From Polyodon spathula (taxonomy: Eukaryota; Chordata; Actinopteri; Acipenseriformes; Polyodontidae), in the NCBI RefSeq assembly GCF_017654505.1, contig NC_054541.1, forward strand, positions 44,578,486-44,642,485: a stretch of DNA of 64,000 nucleotides, given 5' to 3'. The position numbers were made by a program, and so were the translations under genes. Shown here in pieces: positions 11,893 to 24,600 of the stretch. The notes beneath the pieces are model-generated. The model did no database searches, was not told the origin of the DNA, and saw only the letters and a list, made by a program, of their open reading frames with translations. How positions within the stretch are numbered: position 1 is the stretch's first letter; the number at the start of each line of letters is the position of its first letter.

Positions 11893-12638
11893 AAAAGATG
11901 TGACTTTTGACAATTTCCTGACACTGAATACTTTACCAAAAATGGAAACAGTTCATATTGAACTCCAGACTCCACCAACCCACGACTCCACAGAAAATGC
12001 AGTGGTCCTTTTAACAAGTACTGAGCTTGGTTTATTGCGGGTACAATTATGCCAGGTACGTTGGCTAGACTTCCCCAAACCAACACAGGCCCTTTAGGCT
12101 TCTTTTAAGTTACTTCCTATTTGCACTGCATGCCTCAGAGGAAGTGCTTTTTTAAATAAGCTCGTATGCTAATGCTCCTTTTATATTACTGTTCACAACT
12201 GATTCCTGTTATCATCTTCTTTTGCAGGCACTGTTCCTAAAAGACATCACTCATCTAAAAAAAGAGAAGAATATAGTTCCTTAGATGTTTATGCCATAAC
12301 CCCAACATATAAATATAAATTCTTAGAACATGACATGAAAGAGATGCTTGACATATATACTGTGTAGGTGTCATTTTATTGTTGTGTGTAGTTTAAAAGG
12401 CCACATACACACACACGTTTATCCACACACCTACACAAACACACGTCCACACACACACACCCATGTAAGTTTCTGTGCACTGTAGGATGTGCAGTAAAAT
12501 CTTTATAAAATGATCACCTTACCAAAGACTTAAGCTGATTTATTTTGTGACAGTAGCAGCGTTAATTTTTTCAAATCAGAAACCATTGTTGTAGATGTGA
12601 ATACCTCCGTTATACTTAACTCATTCATGAGACTCTGT

Positions 12639-12995
12639 GGGCCCAATTTTGATGAACGGTAAAAAAAAAAAAAAAAAAATTCAAGGTAATGTACACTGAA
12701 GAGCGTCTGTATAGCGTCCTGCCATGACCCCTCATGCTGTGATTCTGAACGGAGCAGAGGCTGGACACTGGCATGTTTTGGTTAGCAAATTAAGCGTTCT
12801 ACTTGTGTTAATGTTGTTTCATGCCCTATTTTGTCAGATTGTTTGCGCATATAAAACCTGGCATGAATTGGACACGTGCTTATAATAAAATGCATCAGTG
12901 TGGAATGAATGATTACACACGGTTATGAAGTATGAGCTTTATATAATTTAAAAACACTAGCATTAGTGCCTTACCTTGTGGTCAAAATTGGGCCC
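12639..12995. mobile_element. MITE with GGGCCCAATTTTGA terminal inverted repeats
   Basis: The left end GGGCCCAATTTTGA is the exact reverse complement of the right end TCAAAATTGGGCCC. The similarity continues inward to a GGTAA on each side, giving about 25 bp of imperfect arms. The 357-bp body has no coding frame and includes a run of about 19 A near 12661-12679. Possible short target duplications (TGT or CTGT on both sides) are too short to assign a superfamily. Confidence 0.72.
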
Positions 12996-13584
12996 TGTAT
13001 AAACTAGTACTATAAAAATAATGAATGTTAGAATGAAGTTTGACAAACATTTTGAGCAGAAGTCTTTATCAAGGGGTCTACTGAAGTCGCGGTAAATTTA
13101 CATATTTTTCGCAGGCAGGTTATGGAATAAAATTAGGATTTCGCAGACCTGTTTAAACATTAAATAAATCTAAGTAGACAACATTTTAGAGCATTATAAA
13201 AGCCTAAAAATAGTGGCACTCGCTTCCTTACTAAAACAGAGTGCTGTCATTTGTTAAAGGCAAGCAAGCAACATCCCCCAGCAGTTGCTGCTGACATTCT
13301 CTGTCTGGTGTGGACTTGCATACACACTCAGACTGCACATTCTGCATCCATTGAATTGGTTGGAAGTATAAGGCGAAGCTTTGCCAACTTATGCAGTTGT
13401 GGAAATCGATTAGAAACAGTCCCAAATAATTTATTTTATTAGTACCAAGTCAAAAGAAAGAAAACATGTCTATTCGGGTCTAAAACGTTGTTTGAAGTGA
13501 GGTGGCTGTGCTAGATTGTACCAGTAGCACAGATTTAACTTGGCTACATCCGACAGGAATACTTTTTGTCTGCGCTGAAAGCAG

Positions 13585-13680
13585 GTCTTGCAAACCCCAA
13601 TTAGCACTAATCTTGGACTACCTATTGTTACCTCAGGTAAGCTAGTCCAATTTTAGTGCAAGTGGGGCTTCCAAAACTAG
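13585..13680. mobile_element. Small foldback MITE, family with TTAGCACTAAT arm (copy 1)
   Basis: The left arm CCCCAATTAGCACTAATC...TTGGACTACCT pairs imperfectly with the reverse complement of the right arm (AGGTAAGCTAGTCCAA...TAGTGCAAGTGGGG), leaving a loop of only a few bases. A second member with clear similarity (AGGTAGTCAAGGATTAGTGC) lies at 29136-29237, which supports a dispersed element over a chance hairpin. Confidence 0.62.
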
Positions 13681-14074
13681 ACAATAGACATTGACATGAA
13701 GGAAAGTCAAGGAGACACACATTTCAACTAATAATTACATTCAATTTGCAGAGGCTGCTTGTCCTGGAAGGTCACCCAGCTGTTTAGCAGAAGGCAGAGG
13801 ACATATAGTGTAGGTACCAGCAGTATGTGTCACTGGTAAAACATTAAAATAATTTAGCCTATAAATAAACTATAAGTAGTTATGTGGTCGTTTGAAAGTC
13901 TGACTGTTATAAGTCTAAAGCAGCCATACTAGGCACAAATACATTTTCATTAAGCCCAGTCTGTGGTTTAAAATTATCTATGGGAAAGTTTGCAGCTCTC
14001 TCTCTCTGTATCTGTATCTCAGCTGGGGACGAATACCACATGGAAGTGAGAAGAAGCCAGTGTTAGCAAGAGGG

Positions 14075-14075
<1 letters not shown>

Positions 14076-14124
<49 letters not shown>
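14076..14124. repeat. (GT)n microsatellite
   Basis: Uninterrupted GT dinucleotides of about 24 units, followed by AGGATCC. Confidence 0.97.
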
Positions 14125-14126
<2 letters not shown>

Positions 14127-14234
14127 GATCCTTACGAAGTCAAGTTACCTTTTACGAACGTCGACACAAAAAAACAATCGGAAAACGTGATTTTGTTTAA
14201 AAATTTGTACTTTTTTTAACAATTGACATCTCAA

Positions 14235-14252
14235 CCCCCCCCCCCCCCCCCC
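14235..14252. repeat. C homopolymer, 18 bases
   Basis: An unbroken C run, G4-capable on the minus strand. Confidence 0.95.
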
Positions 14253-17100
14253 ACCTTTCCATGCTACTATACTGAAGCTCTCTCTTAACACCTCTCATAA
14301 CTTCAGAAGACAAATCAGGGGTCATTTACCAAAGGATGCAGTAGTTCAGAAAGCCACTGTATTAAAAATAGATTGTGAAGAATTAAACATTAGAGGCTAT
14401 TTTATGTCTTTCAATTATTTATGTTAAGTATGCATGTACAACCTCAGGACACCTCTCTCTCTCTTCCCTTTCTCGCAGTCTCTGGGTCTCATATAAAAGC
14501 AAGTAGTTACAAACCACTTCCCTATCTTCACATAGCTGGAGATGACTGCATCCTCTTGGAATTTGCCTGCTTGTACTGGTATACAAAAAGCATGCAGAAC
14601 CACCATAGTCAGGGACTCCGAAATTGTCTGTTCTTCTGCGGCTAACCACTTGGTGTCCTATTTCCAGGCTTGAATCTTTCTTTTTTTTTGTTTTCTTGGT
14701 AAGGGCAAGTAATGGGGTGGGGGTGCTAAGTGAGGCCAGTGGAAGGGGCACAGAGCTCTTCTCAGAGTGCCATGTAGAAAGTACAAGAGGTTGTTGCTGC
14801 TGGTGGAAGACCCGGAGAGGCTTCCCTGCACTCTCTGTCTGAAATGAGGGAAAAGGAATTGAAAGCATAACCCCTTTGACCCTGGCCTTTCATCAGCCCG
14901 AAGCATCGATAACAAAAGACAGATAAACTAGTCAAGGCAGATTGAATACAGATTAGACAGGAAAGAAGTCTCAGAATCGTACTTCCTATTGAGTTATTGT
15001 GAAGGCTGCAAGGTGCGCAGCCCCTTGACGTCTCCCTAGTAGCCAAGGGGTAGTTGGGGGGGTGGGGGGGGAGTGTTGATGGTGCCACACACACTTGGAG
15101 TTAAGTGCTGTTATGTCGAGCAGCAGGGCAAGATTAATCGCTGATCTCAGCCTGTCAGGGGAAATTATGCCAATTATGCCTGCCATGCCCCCCCCACTAT
15201 GGTGGCATTGTATTGTATGTCATTGAGTCCTGTCCTACTAGTTCAGTTAAGTTCTGTTTCTTATGGTATTGGACCATCTTCTCTTGCACAATGTGGGCAA
15301 ATAACCACCCAGTTGATAGTTTGCTGTTGTTTTCTTATTATTTACCTAAGATATTCACAAGAAGACACAGATTCACTGCATACATTTCAGTGAGAAGCTT
15401 CCAAACCTCAGTCATGTTGATGCACAGTAGAGGGAACGGCTTCTTCCAGGAAAAGGGAGTTTAAATATGAGAACCAAATTTTAAGGTTGGGGGAACCAGT
15501 TCATTTGGTGAATGAAGAAAAATTAACTGTTAACTGTTAACTGCTTATGAAACAGTGGGTCCTACTGACAAAGATTTAACACCTGAGAAAAAAAAAAAGT
15601 CTGTTTTAAAGATACTCATTTTAAAGACTAAAAAAGCAAACAATAGTCTCATAATGTTTCCTAAATATCACAGTTTATTTTTAAATGCAAACCTTTAAAA
15701 ACAGTCAAATTAAACAGCAGTATTATATTCTTCCCAAGGTTTTGCTGCCATTCAAGAGTGGTGTGTGTTCAACGTGTGCGTAGAGTCACACTTGCTGTGT
15801 CCCTAGATTTGATGGGGCTGCTGAAGCTGTGCATTGGCTGATCCAGTACTGTAAGTACCCTGTATTTTCTCTTGACAGCCTACCTGTAGATGTGTTGAAT
15901 GCATCATATTGTGTCTGTAAAATTCCTTCTGTGTAATAACATGCTACAGTATTCAAAAACATACAGCTCATTTCTGAGTGAGTTTTTGAATTATACTGTA
16001 CATACAGTACAGGAGAAATGGGAAACTGGTGTTTCTGAAATGTGTTTCACGTAGACAATGATGAATTAGAATTATAAATGATTGCCTTGCTTTTCTTTGT
16101 GCACAAAATAAGGTGGAGAGAATTTAGTTTAATTAATTTTACCTAAAATTAAGTTGACATAAGCATGTGTCACAGCATTTTGGCTTGCTTGGTTTTGGCA
16201 CTCAGCCTTGCTTTTTTTGGAGCACTTGGTGCTGCCTCAGAATTTTGACTGGCATCTCCCAGCTGGCACTTAAGTTTACCTGGCTTGAATAGTATTGCTA
16301 GCTGTCACTGCTTGAAGGTTGACAAGCATGTGGGAGTTACCACCTCAGTACAGTGTCTGCTAGATGTTGCATCCACCATCAGATGTATTTGATTTTCCTG
16401 CGTAAAACGCATAGCTTTACTTTCTGACTGTATTCTACCTTAATTTACAGTAAAGTTTTGAAAATATCATTATTAATGTCATTCTGGTGTCCATTATAAT
16501 TGGAGTGCCTCTATATTCAACAATGCTGACCTGTATTCACTATTGACATTTTTCATATGATCTGCGCTAAGTTTGTGCAGTTAATATAGATAAAGTTGCT
16601 ATAAAGTTGTCATCTTTCCTGCAATTCTGTACTATTGATTTATTACTTGATTAAGGTTTCTTTTAATAGAATTTAAATAAATCTTCATTCAAATGACTTC
16701 ACAAAGCGCCTTCCACATTCCACATTAACCTTTAAGCGTTTTTGTTTTTCCACATTTATTTTAAAGGGTTTATTTGCCGATACATTTAAAGGTTTTTGTT
16801 ACTGTAACATTGCTATCTTTAAAGAGAATATTGTATTGCATTCCTCAGATAAAGGGCATTTTATTGTAGGCAATATAGTTGCTTTCAAATTAGGGTTGTG
16901 ATCCTATGACCCTGTTTTTGTTTATTTGAAATGCTGTATTTTTGCCAAACGTCTGGTTTTGCTTTTTTGCAGCACTTAGAACCATCATTATGTAAAACTG
17001 TCAGTGAGCATGATATCATTTCACAATAAAATCAAAGAAATGTGTAGTTAATAACAACGACATTTAACACAGATGCTAGGGGTTCGATCACAAAGTATTT
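14253..17100. other. No gene recognised; one complex island near 15.1 kb
   Basis: Several short overlapping open frames on both strands at 14420-15190 arise because this part is less AT-rich. None shows a domain, and frames on opposite strands overlap, so they are not accepted as exons. The rest is unremarkable AT-rich DNA. Confidence 0.45.
15095..15190. promoter_or_regulatory. Candidate conserved non-coding island A
   Basis: This is a complex, low-repeat segment with dense homeodomain-like words: GATTAATCGC (an OTX/PITX-like TAATC core) and two close copies of AATTATGCC. The judgement is based only on texture and motif density. No alignment was possible, and the motifs occur by chance in AT-rich DNA. 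Confidence 0.25.
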
Positions 17101-17460
17101 TCACAATGCCGTTACTGTGCTGTCTTCATTTTATGCTGTGTGTCTTGGAGTAAAGAGAGAACTTTTAATAAACTACACCAATGAAGACCTTGAAAATGAT
17201 ATTTTGCCTGGCTAGGTGAAGCTGCTGATTGATGTTCAGTGGAAATTCCACCGTGGGTTAGGGAGACAAACTTGTCGGGACTGTTTCTCCTCATCACGCT
17301 GTTGCAGACCTTGCTTGCCACAGGCCAGTTGCTAGGCAGCATCTACTTTGAAAATTCTGACCGGACAAAAATTCAATTGACCTGATCTTGCGATCGGAGG
17401 ACACCAGCTCACCTTCAGCTTTCCTATTATGGGGATTGCAGGGTGAGGGGACATTCTAAA
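17100..17460. promoter_or_regulatory. Candidate conserved non-coding island B, with CArG box
   Basis: This is a stretch of balanced composition without repeats. It contains CCTATTATGG at 17423-17432, an exact CArG (SRF) consensus. With even base composition about four such words are expected by chance in 64 kb, so the motif alone is weak. The whole block looks more complex than its surroundings. No coding frame is visible. Confidence 0.25.
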
Positions 17461-18436
17461 TTAGGGGGAAAAAAACGGGTAATAAAAACAATGAGATCAT
17501 GTTTACTACTTGACTACTTGATTTAAAATGTTACATGCATGCCACATACAGGTAATATCTCCTGCACTGGAAGTAAATCTACAGTGTGAGGCAGTATAAA
17601 TAAACCTCATCCAATTAATTGGAAAACCAGATTGTCTACAGACAAATTATAAGGGACTTGCAGGTACGCTGTTTTCCTCATGAGGTATACAAATGTTTTT
17701 TTAAAAGCCTTGCCTATTACCCTTTTTCCTTGTGTTCTGCAGCTCTCATATGTTAACATGTTCTCCTTGAGATACAAATCTTTGGAATTAAAATCAGAAA
17801 ATCTGCTTTAAATATTCCGAAACCTAGTCTTCATTATGTTCTGTGGTTTGAAGTATATTTAGGAAAGTGAGACGAGATAGTGAGAGGAGTATTACACAGA
17901 GAAATTACTGTTTTGTATTTGCTTTTACAAAAGCGCAGCAGATGCAGTGAAGTTTAGCAAGAACATTGCTGAAGCTGCTCATGTGGATGCCTTTCAGATT
18001 GTCAGGATATGAGCATCATGCCACAAATACATGTTAACAAAGAAAGATTTTTAAAAGTATTTTTAAAAGAAAGTTCAACTTAGAAATACTGATGTTACAT
18101 GAGTAATTGGTACCTTTAACATAAGTGTAAAATGATCATGCTTTGAATTTTAGGGTGTAAATAGCTAAGGCATGTTTTGTTTGTGTAATTTTACATTCCT
18201 TTAAAATAGGGACTTTGTAAATTATATTTTAATTTTGAACTAAAAAAGGAAGATATAGTGTAAAACCTGAATTCACAAACTACCTGATAAAAAAATATGC
18301 ATTAAAAATAGATTTTACAGCTTTGCCTCTCTATTATTATAACATTGTGTTATCTTTTTTAATAATTGCACATTCATTTTTTAATCCTCTTAGTTCACTT
18401 TACAGTACATGAGTAAGATTGTGTTATTATTATTAA

Positions 18437-18475
<39 letters not shown>
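18437..18475. repeat. (AAT)n microsatellite
   Basis: Perfect AAT trinucleotides. The long isoleucine-rich open frame on the minus strand here is an artefact of this repeat. Confidence 0.97.
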
Positions 18476-18480
<5 letters not shown>

Positions 18481-19458
18481 TTGTACTTATATCTCTAAAA
18501 GAATACCAAACAATATAAAATAAAGACGGAATAGAAATTAAATTTATTAAGACAATCCCAGGATTCCACCAAAGAGTCCACCAATTCCTGTTTCTATAGA
18601 ATGCCACAAATACATACATAAAAAAAAAATGAATAGCAAGTAGAATTAATTTCAGATCGCTCACAGGTTTGTTGAGCGGAGGAATTCAACTCATTCCAAG
18701 CTGAGACAATAGAGACTTTCCCAGGCTTTTCATCCAGTGAACAGGACCTTAAACTAACTCGACTTTGTTTCACTTTGTCAGGCCGAAACCTTTTTTGCCC
18801 AGCCAGTTTCTTTTTTTGTTATTTTTTGGTTATTAAAAAACAATCGTATCTCGTCTCCAAGTCATCATGACAACTATTTAGCATACTCGTCAAATAGAAG
18901 AAAGAAAGATATGAATATTTAAGATGGTCTCATCAGCCAGAGAGAGTAAATAGGATTAGTTTATTCTGCCCAAAGGGGGGACAGACTGGTTGTAGAGGAT
19001 TGATGGGAAACAACGGTGAAGACTGACGGGGGGGGAAAAAAAAAAAGCTTGTTTTAAGCTGTCCAGTGTACGCTGCATGGGAGGTACACAGATAGCGTTC
19101 AGTCTTGTGGTGATTGGATTAGACATGCTTTGAAAGTTGAAGTGCCTATACAAGCCTATGCCTTAGTTGGTGCCGTGATGCTGAGTGCCTGCCGAGGTGC
19201 AAGTCTGAGTATCTGTGCTTCCGCAGCAGGCCATCCAGACTTCTCACTGTCACAGGACAGAAAGCCCCTGCTGCTGGGTCCTGTCTAACCCACCTTCTGA
19301 GGCGGTAGACCTTTTGACCCATTCCCAGTAAAAGCTGAGATCCTCTGTTTCCATCTGTTCACATGACAGGGGCTCACAATTGGAAGTGCCCATTTGTGAG
19401 CCAAGCAACTAGTCGACTGGAGCGACGGTCTATCGCCACGATGACTTTTCTCCACTAA

Positions 19459-19486
19459 GGGGAGGGGGGGGGGGGGGGGAGGGGGG
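19459..19486. repeat. G-rich tract (G-quadruplex capable)
   Basis: Runs of four, about sixteen and six G separated by single A bases, followed by TTTGGG. Four or more G tracts in short distance can fold as a quadruplex on the + strand. Confidence 0.9.
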
Positions 19487-21339
19487 TTTGGGTTGGCTTT
19501 TTTTCAGTCGAGGGGAAAAATGTGACTGTATTCCATGTCTCGCTTTAGAACAATTGACACGTTTTTTCATCTGTCGAAGGGGTTTCACTTATTACTGACG
19601 CTTAATAACAACAAAGTGTCAGTCGTTTGCATGGATGGCTAACAGAACTGTGTCCAGTAACACTGAGAGCTCAAATTGGTTTAGAACAACCACAAAAAAT
19701 AACTACTCTTAACTACACTATAGCATAGTGAAAAGTAATATCTACACTATATGTTCTTTATGCGCTGTGCTAGACTGGATTGCAGGTGTACATTTTAAAG
19801 TGAACCCAAGTCTGAATTTGCCAATTGTTTTGTAACTATGTGTTCAAAAGACTTACTGAATTGTTTCCGGCTTATGAAGATTTTTATTATAAAAAGCTTG
19901 CCAACAATAAATGCTGTACTTTTCTGTGCACAACACAATGTTATACTACTAATTTTCAAAAAACATGTGTATACAGTACAGAGGGTCCTTATAACCATGT
20001 AATAAACGCACAGTACTGTAAGTAAAAGCTTATAATAGTTGTATACCATCAAGAGTTTTCTGTTTTCTTTGTGTACTTTACCAACTTCAGTTCTCAATAT
20101 GGCAACATGAATAGGCAAGAATGACTTATTTTCCCTGCCAGTTATACATAAAGTTGTAATGTGTAATGGTATTCCAATAATAATATTATTATTATTATTG
20201 TTGTTATTATTATTATTATATTCAAACCTTTGTTTAGTCATGCCAGAAATATGCAGATAATTTCACTGTGTAAACTTCAGGTTTTCTTTTTGAAAAAAAA
20301 AGAATAAACAAACTATTTCAGCTCAGAGTTCAGAGACATTACATCTAAAACATTACTTTTTTGTTTGCTACAAACCATGTTCACAATAAAAACAAAACAA
20401 TATAATGGGATATGTTTTTCCATATGGTAAGTTCCCCAGAGGGGTCTACTGTATGGATCCATTGGCAATGCAGGGTAGGGGCAGGGAATATGTGCCATAG
20501 GTGCTTGTTTCTCTCAGGCTTCAGCCTTTTTATTTAGATGTGACAGGTCTGGGGGTTCTGAGGAATGCTGTTTCATTGCCAGAGTGGAATTAGCAGTAAA
20601 TCTGCATCTTTTTAAAAATAAAACATCAATAAAAGTAAGTTGCCTTGAAAGGCAGTTTAGGACAAAAAGCAACAAGGTATTTGTTATATTTCCATGGTTA
20701 TCATTTTACAGGGATGCAAGTATCCTGGGATGGCATTAAAGCAAAGGTGTTCTTTCATATTTACTACTATAAGTTTTGTATTTGTCACACTTACATTTTC
20801 AGCATTGAGAACTGCTCATGGTATTTCAAAATCTAGCACATGGCCACCCCATCATTTCTGGCTTTCTGTTTTACAGTGGGCTGTGAGTTCTCGGTAGATA
20901 ACAAAAGCATTTAGATTCGCTTTGTTGTATTCTGTCTTATTAATTATTCCTCACTGGAAAAACATATTGCTGGACATGGGGATATAATGTGGTGGAGCAG
21001 CCTGGCCTGCCTAAGAGAAAAGACTTGGTGCTTGTGTGCAAAATGTGAGCCTTTTTCTTGATGCTCAACTGAATACAAAATTTCACACATGGAGTTCCCC
21101 TCTTTCAAAACAGTCTCTGTTTTGTGCTTACAGAAAAGTCATTTAGTTCATCCTTTGTCCTTGTGGTACATATTATCCTCTTATTAAAAATAATAAATCA
21201 GGCCACACAGTTCAATAGTATATCCAGGTTCCCAGGGATCAAAGCAGTGCCACCCAGTCCTCAGCGGAAAGACTGATAAAAAGTTATTGCCCTGTTAAAA
21301 ACATATTGGCAATTTTCTGTTTGTTTACAGCTGGGGAAT

Positions 21340-21575
21340 ATTAAGTGGCTGCTCGCAGGTCCTAAATGTGAGGGCGGCCGAGTCGTTCATTTCGAACATC
21401 AGCAGCTCAGCGCGGCTAGGAGCCAACCATTAACTGACCTCTTTGCCGGGCCTTGATTAAATTCACGTTGGGTCGACTTTCCAAATTAAGTTATTAGCAG
21501 TGGTCCAAGTCTGCAGAGTCTCGACAATAAACATTGACAGCTGTTTGCTTTGTTTAGTTGGGTTCTAATGATGTA
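21340..21575. promoter_or_regulatory. Candidate conserved non-coding island C
   Basis: This is the strongest enhancer-like texture in the window. A locally GC-rich, CpG-containing block (GGGCGGCCGAGTCGTTC, CAGCGCGGCTAGG) is embedded in AT-rich DNA. It is followed by TTAAGTTATTAG and by TGACAGCTGT at 21535-21544, which combines an E box (CAGCTG) with a MEIS/TGIF-like TGACAG core. There are no open frames of note and no repeat structure. This is inference only. Confidence 0.35.
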
Positions 21576-23700
21576 CATGTGTTATTAGGAATTCTTTACA
21601 CTGCCAAAATCACAAGCAATGCATGTGGTAAATAACAGTGTTGCTCCCCTTCCAGAAAAACTCACTTTAGTGAAAAAAATGTAGATGTTTACTATATGCA
21701 TTTTTTATTTTAAATGCAAAAATATATCTTCAGTTATGATAAACACCTGCACTTGCCAAAGCGTGCAGTTAAGCTAGGCATACCTTTTTTGAATACTTTA
21801 AAATAGCAACATATTTACATATTCTTAAATATATGTATACTCTTGGTCACTTAATTAAAAGCTCTTGCTTTCATAATAAAAGCATGGGTTTATTGTAATG
21901 AAAGTGACTGTTTGTGCCAGGTGCTCATTTTCAAGTTCGGTTCTCATTACTTAATGATTCTCAACACTAAGTCACATCAGTGAAATAGGGAAGTCAAAAA
22001 AAAAAAAAAAGTAAATCCAATGTTATAGTTCTGGACTCTGCACTCATTAATTGTACAAAAAGTGTTTCCATATTGGAACATCGGTTCCTCTCTAAAAAGG
22101 AGGTCAAGTTCAGAGGTTTCCCACAATACAATATATTACTTAGCTTACCTGTACAACCTCAGTGACTCAATTTGTTTCTGAGAAAAGGATTGCGAAGGAC
22201 AGACGGATGGACAGCGTGAAGGATAATAATACAATTAGTATAGTAAAATGCACAACTAAATAAGCAGACATTAACGGGGTGCATTCACATCTTGGATTTT
22301 CACGAGAAAAGGTTAATGTTCAGCTGGCTAAATAGATTGAGGCAATACAGTATATCACCTCTGTTACCCTGACACTTACTGTACGAATACTGTTTTTACA
22401 TTGCAGTTAGAGGTTAACAATGCAGTTATTTCTGCCTCTGCCAGGCTTCACTCGGTGCTTTGCCCCACAGCTTTTCTGTAAAGCAAAGCAGCCAGATAAA
22501 CACTAACTGTCAGCTTGCTAGCAGAGCAGTGAGGTAAATAATAACTGTCAGCTTTCTTGCACAGAAGCCAAGATTTGTGTGGGCATGGTGGCTGAACTGC
22601 CCTCTAACCCCCCAGAGAGAAGTGCTTCCTCCAGGGCACCAGGTTTGGAACGCATTGACAAGACAGAAAGGTTTAGTATGCCAGTGTGTAAGACAGCTAC
22701 AGTAGCAGTTTGTGTTATTTTGCTTTGTAAATGTAGCCCTGTAGAGTAGAAACTTTACAGTCAGAAAATGTAAGTTACTTACAGACAAATAAACTAAACA
22801 AATCCCCCCATGAAAGGAAAAGTGCTGTTTTTATCTGATACCTGGCTTATAATATAAAACTTCAAAAAGCAAAACTCATCTAAGGTAGATTTAAGTGTTA
22901 AGAAACACGGTGGGGGGAAGGGGGGGTATTTAGAAGCCATTGCTAAAGCCATTTCGAAGAGGAATAAAACCATGTTAGCTGCATAAAACTAGCAAGAAAC
23001 AAGAAAAACAAGAACAATAACTAAACTGCACCTTCCTACAGATGAGTTTAATACAGTTGCTATTGTTTTATTTCCCTCAGGGGAAAAAAAAAAGCCTCAT
23101 CACTTGCTTTAAAATAAGGATCTGTGTCTAAACTTATAAATGCAGTATGGATTGTTATTTGCTCAGTCTGTATTATCTTTTTAGTTTTAGAAATAGGTAT
23201 TAGTAACAGTTTTATTCAAAAGCTGTAACATGCGCTTTTGAAATTTACTTCAGGGTGCTATAGTGTCAAGTATGTTTTAAGGTGAGAGGAAGTGGCCCCT
23301 GTCTTTGGGGAATATGATATTTAGTTTTTTGATGAAAAAAACATGGAACAATATTGTATGTGTTTTAGGTTCTAGAAACCAGTGGGTGTGATGTTATGTT
23401 ATGAATCTTTTTGATGTCACACATCATACACGTGTGGTGCTTTAAAAGAGGAGTTTACAACGACTACAAGACTTTATTCACGCAATCATGGCCACTTGAA
23501 TTTACAACTGGTGTAATATAATTTTTCTGCTTGTCGTTCTCGCTTTTTTCTTTATCTGCAAATGTTTAAATGCAATTATTTGTTTAATTTTTTCATTTAG
23601 ATTCCCTCATACCTCCCAAAAATGTTAATTTGCTGTGCTAAAGTTGTGCCAATGTTGCTAATTAAGAATCCCTGTAAGAAAGCCTGTCAACCCACCACCT
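21576..23700. other. No gene recognised
   Basis: Unique AT-rich DNA with short A runs (for example 21996-22010). No coding, RNA or repeat feature that I can support. Confidence 0.5.
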
Positions 23701-23704
23701 CACT

Positions 23705-23935
23705 TAATACTGATAATATCTCATTAACCATGTAGCTGGCAAATTCACATTTTCGGTGTTATGGAAACTCTGCTGGCAAAATGTAATGGCCTGTGACCCA
23801 AGATGGTTGGCCACCATATTGGGGTCATGTGACTTTTTGGTTTTTGGATGATAAAGATACTTTGAGGTATTGCCTTCATACTTAGTACACAGCTGCATTC
23901 TGTGATTCTCTAGGTCATGTTTGATTATAGTTGAA
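23705..23935 (+). repeat. Dispersed repeat family R1, copy 1
   Basis: It contains the family core (ATTTT, then CGGTGTTATGGAAACTCTG, then CTGGCAAAATGTAA, GGCCTGTGACCCAAGATGG, CCACCATATTGG and GTCATGTGACTTTTT). The same ordered blocks recur at 27650-27925 and 36580-36980. Its origin is unknown, with no TIRs or coding potential seen. Confidence 0.6.
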
Positions 23936-24021
23936 AAAAAAAAAAAACCTCAATTAACCTGAAGTGCCACAGCATACAGCACATGGCATATGCATCCTGA
24001 TTGGCTGTACTGTATAATTAT

Positions 24022-24600
24022 ATGTAGGCTTGCTACTTTTCGGTATTAATCGGTAAAGCTTGTTAAATGTCGAATTCCCCAAAAATATCAGTTTGACTGA
24101 AATAAAGTTATATACGATACATCAGTAAAACCACTCAATATTTTTTATTTTCTTACCAAAAATAATCATTTAGAAATCCTCTCTAGTTTTTGTAGTTTTT
24201 ATATTTGCTGTCTGTCCTGTCTCTGTTCCGCTCTGAATGCCTAGGGGTCGCTGTCTGTCATCCCAGTGGTCCGTTAGTGCTGTAGTTTCACCCTGTTCTG
24301 ACAGATCTCTTTGACTGAAGCAGTGATAGATTGCTCTCATTTGCCAGCTACAGCACCTGTCATTCAAAGTGCCTACTTTTTAAATTAGCGGGTTAAGGTG
24401 TATGTAAGCTTTTGCTTTAGGTATGCAGTGACAGTTACTAGTTTGATTTGAAAATGGGGGGCAAGAGAAAAACACTTAATGGATATTGTGCACAAGACCC
24501 TGCCCGACTGCTGAAGTCTCTGCGGCAGGATGAAGCGGGCCCATCTGCCTTGCCTGTGACTCTGTGTCCGGAGAGGGGGAGCTCAGACTCCAAATAATAA
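24022..24600 (+). mobile_element. Possible 5' part of a DNA transposon (hAT-like?)
   Basis: The segment opens with GGCTTGCTACTTTTCGGT and a repeated ATCGGTAAAG-type word that I associate with vertebrate DNA transposon ends. It ends with a small + strand frame, 24454-24597, of 47 codons that starts MGGKRKTLNGYCAQ. A lysine/arginine-rich start followed by a short hydrophobic-aromatic motif is common at the N-terminus of hAT-type transposases and proteins derived from them. The local base composition is richer in GC than the flanks. No matching 3' terminal repeat was found, so the assignment is tentative. A small unrelated exon cannot be excluded. Confidence 0.22.

Larger units (their letters stand above)
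17461..21340. other. No gene recognised; microsatellites and unique DNA
   Basis: It holds (AAT)n at 18437-18475, a G-rich tract at 19459-19486 and an ATT-rich patch at 20178-20220 where AAT repeats meet ATT/GTT repeats. The segment 18690-18800 (with a SOX-like ACAATAG word) has the texture of non-coding conserved DNA but nothing decisive. Confidence 0.45.

Noticed and set aside
14419..15186. Cluster of overlapping frames on both strands, some basic
   Set aside because: Frames on opposite strands overlap, no domain or splice context is recognisable, and length is explained by lower AT content.
17423..17432. CArG box as proof of an SRF-controlled enhancer
   Set aside because: A word of this degeneracy is expected about four times by chance in 64 kb; it is mentioned only as part of a candidate island.
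24454..24597. Small host exon
   Set aside because: No splice context could be established, and the basic start fits a transposase N-terminus at least as well. It is kept only as part of a tentative DNA transposon.
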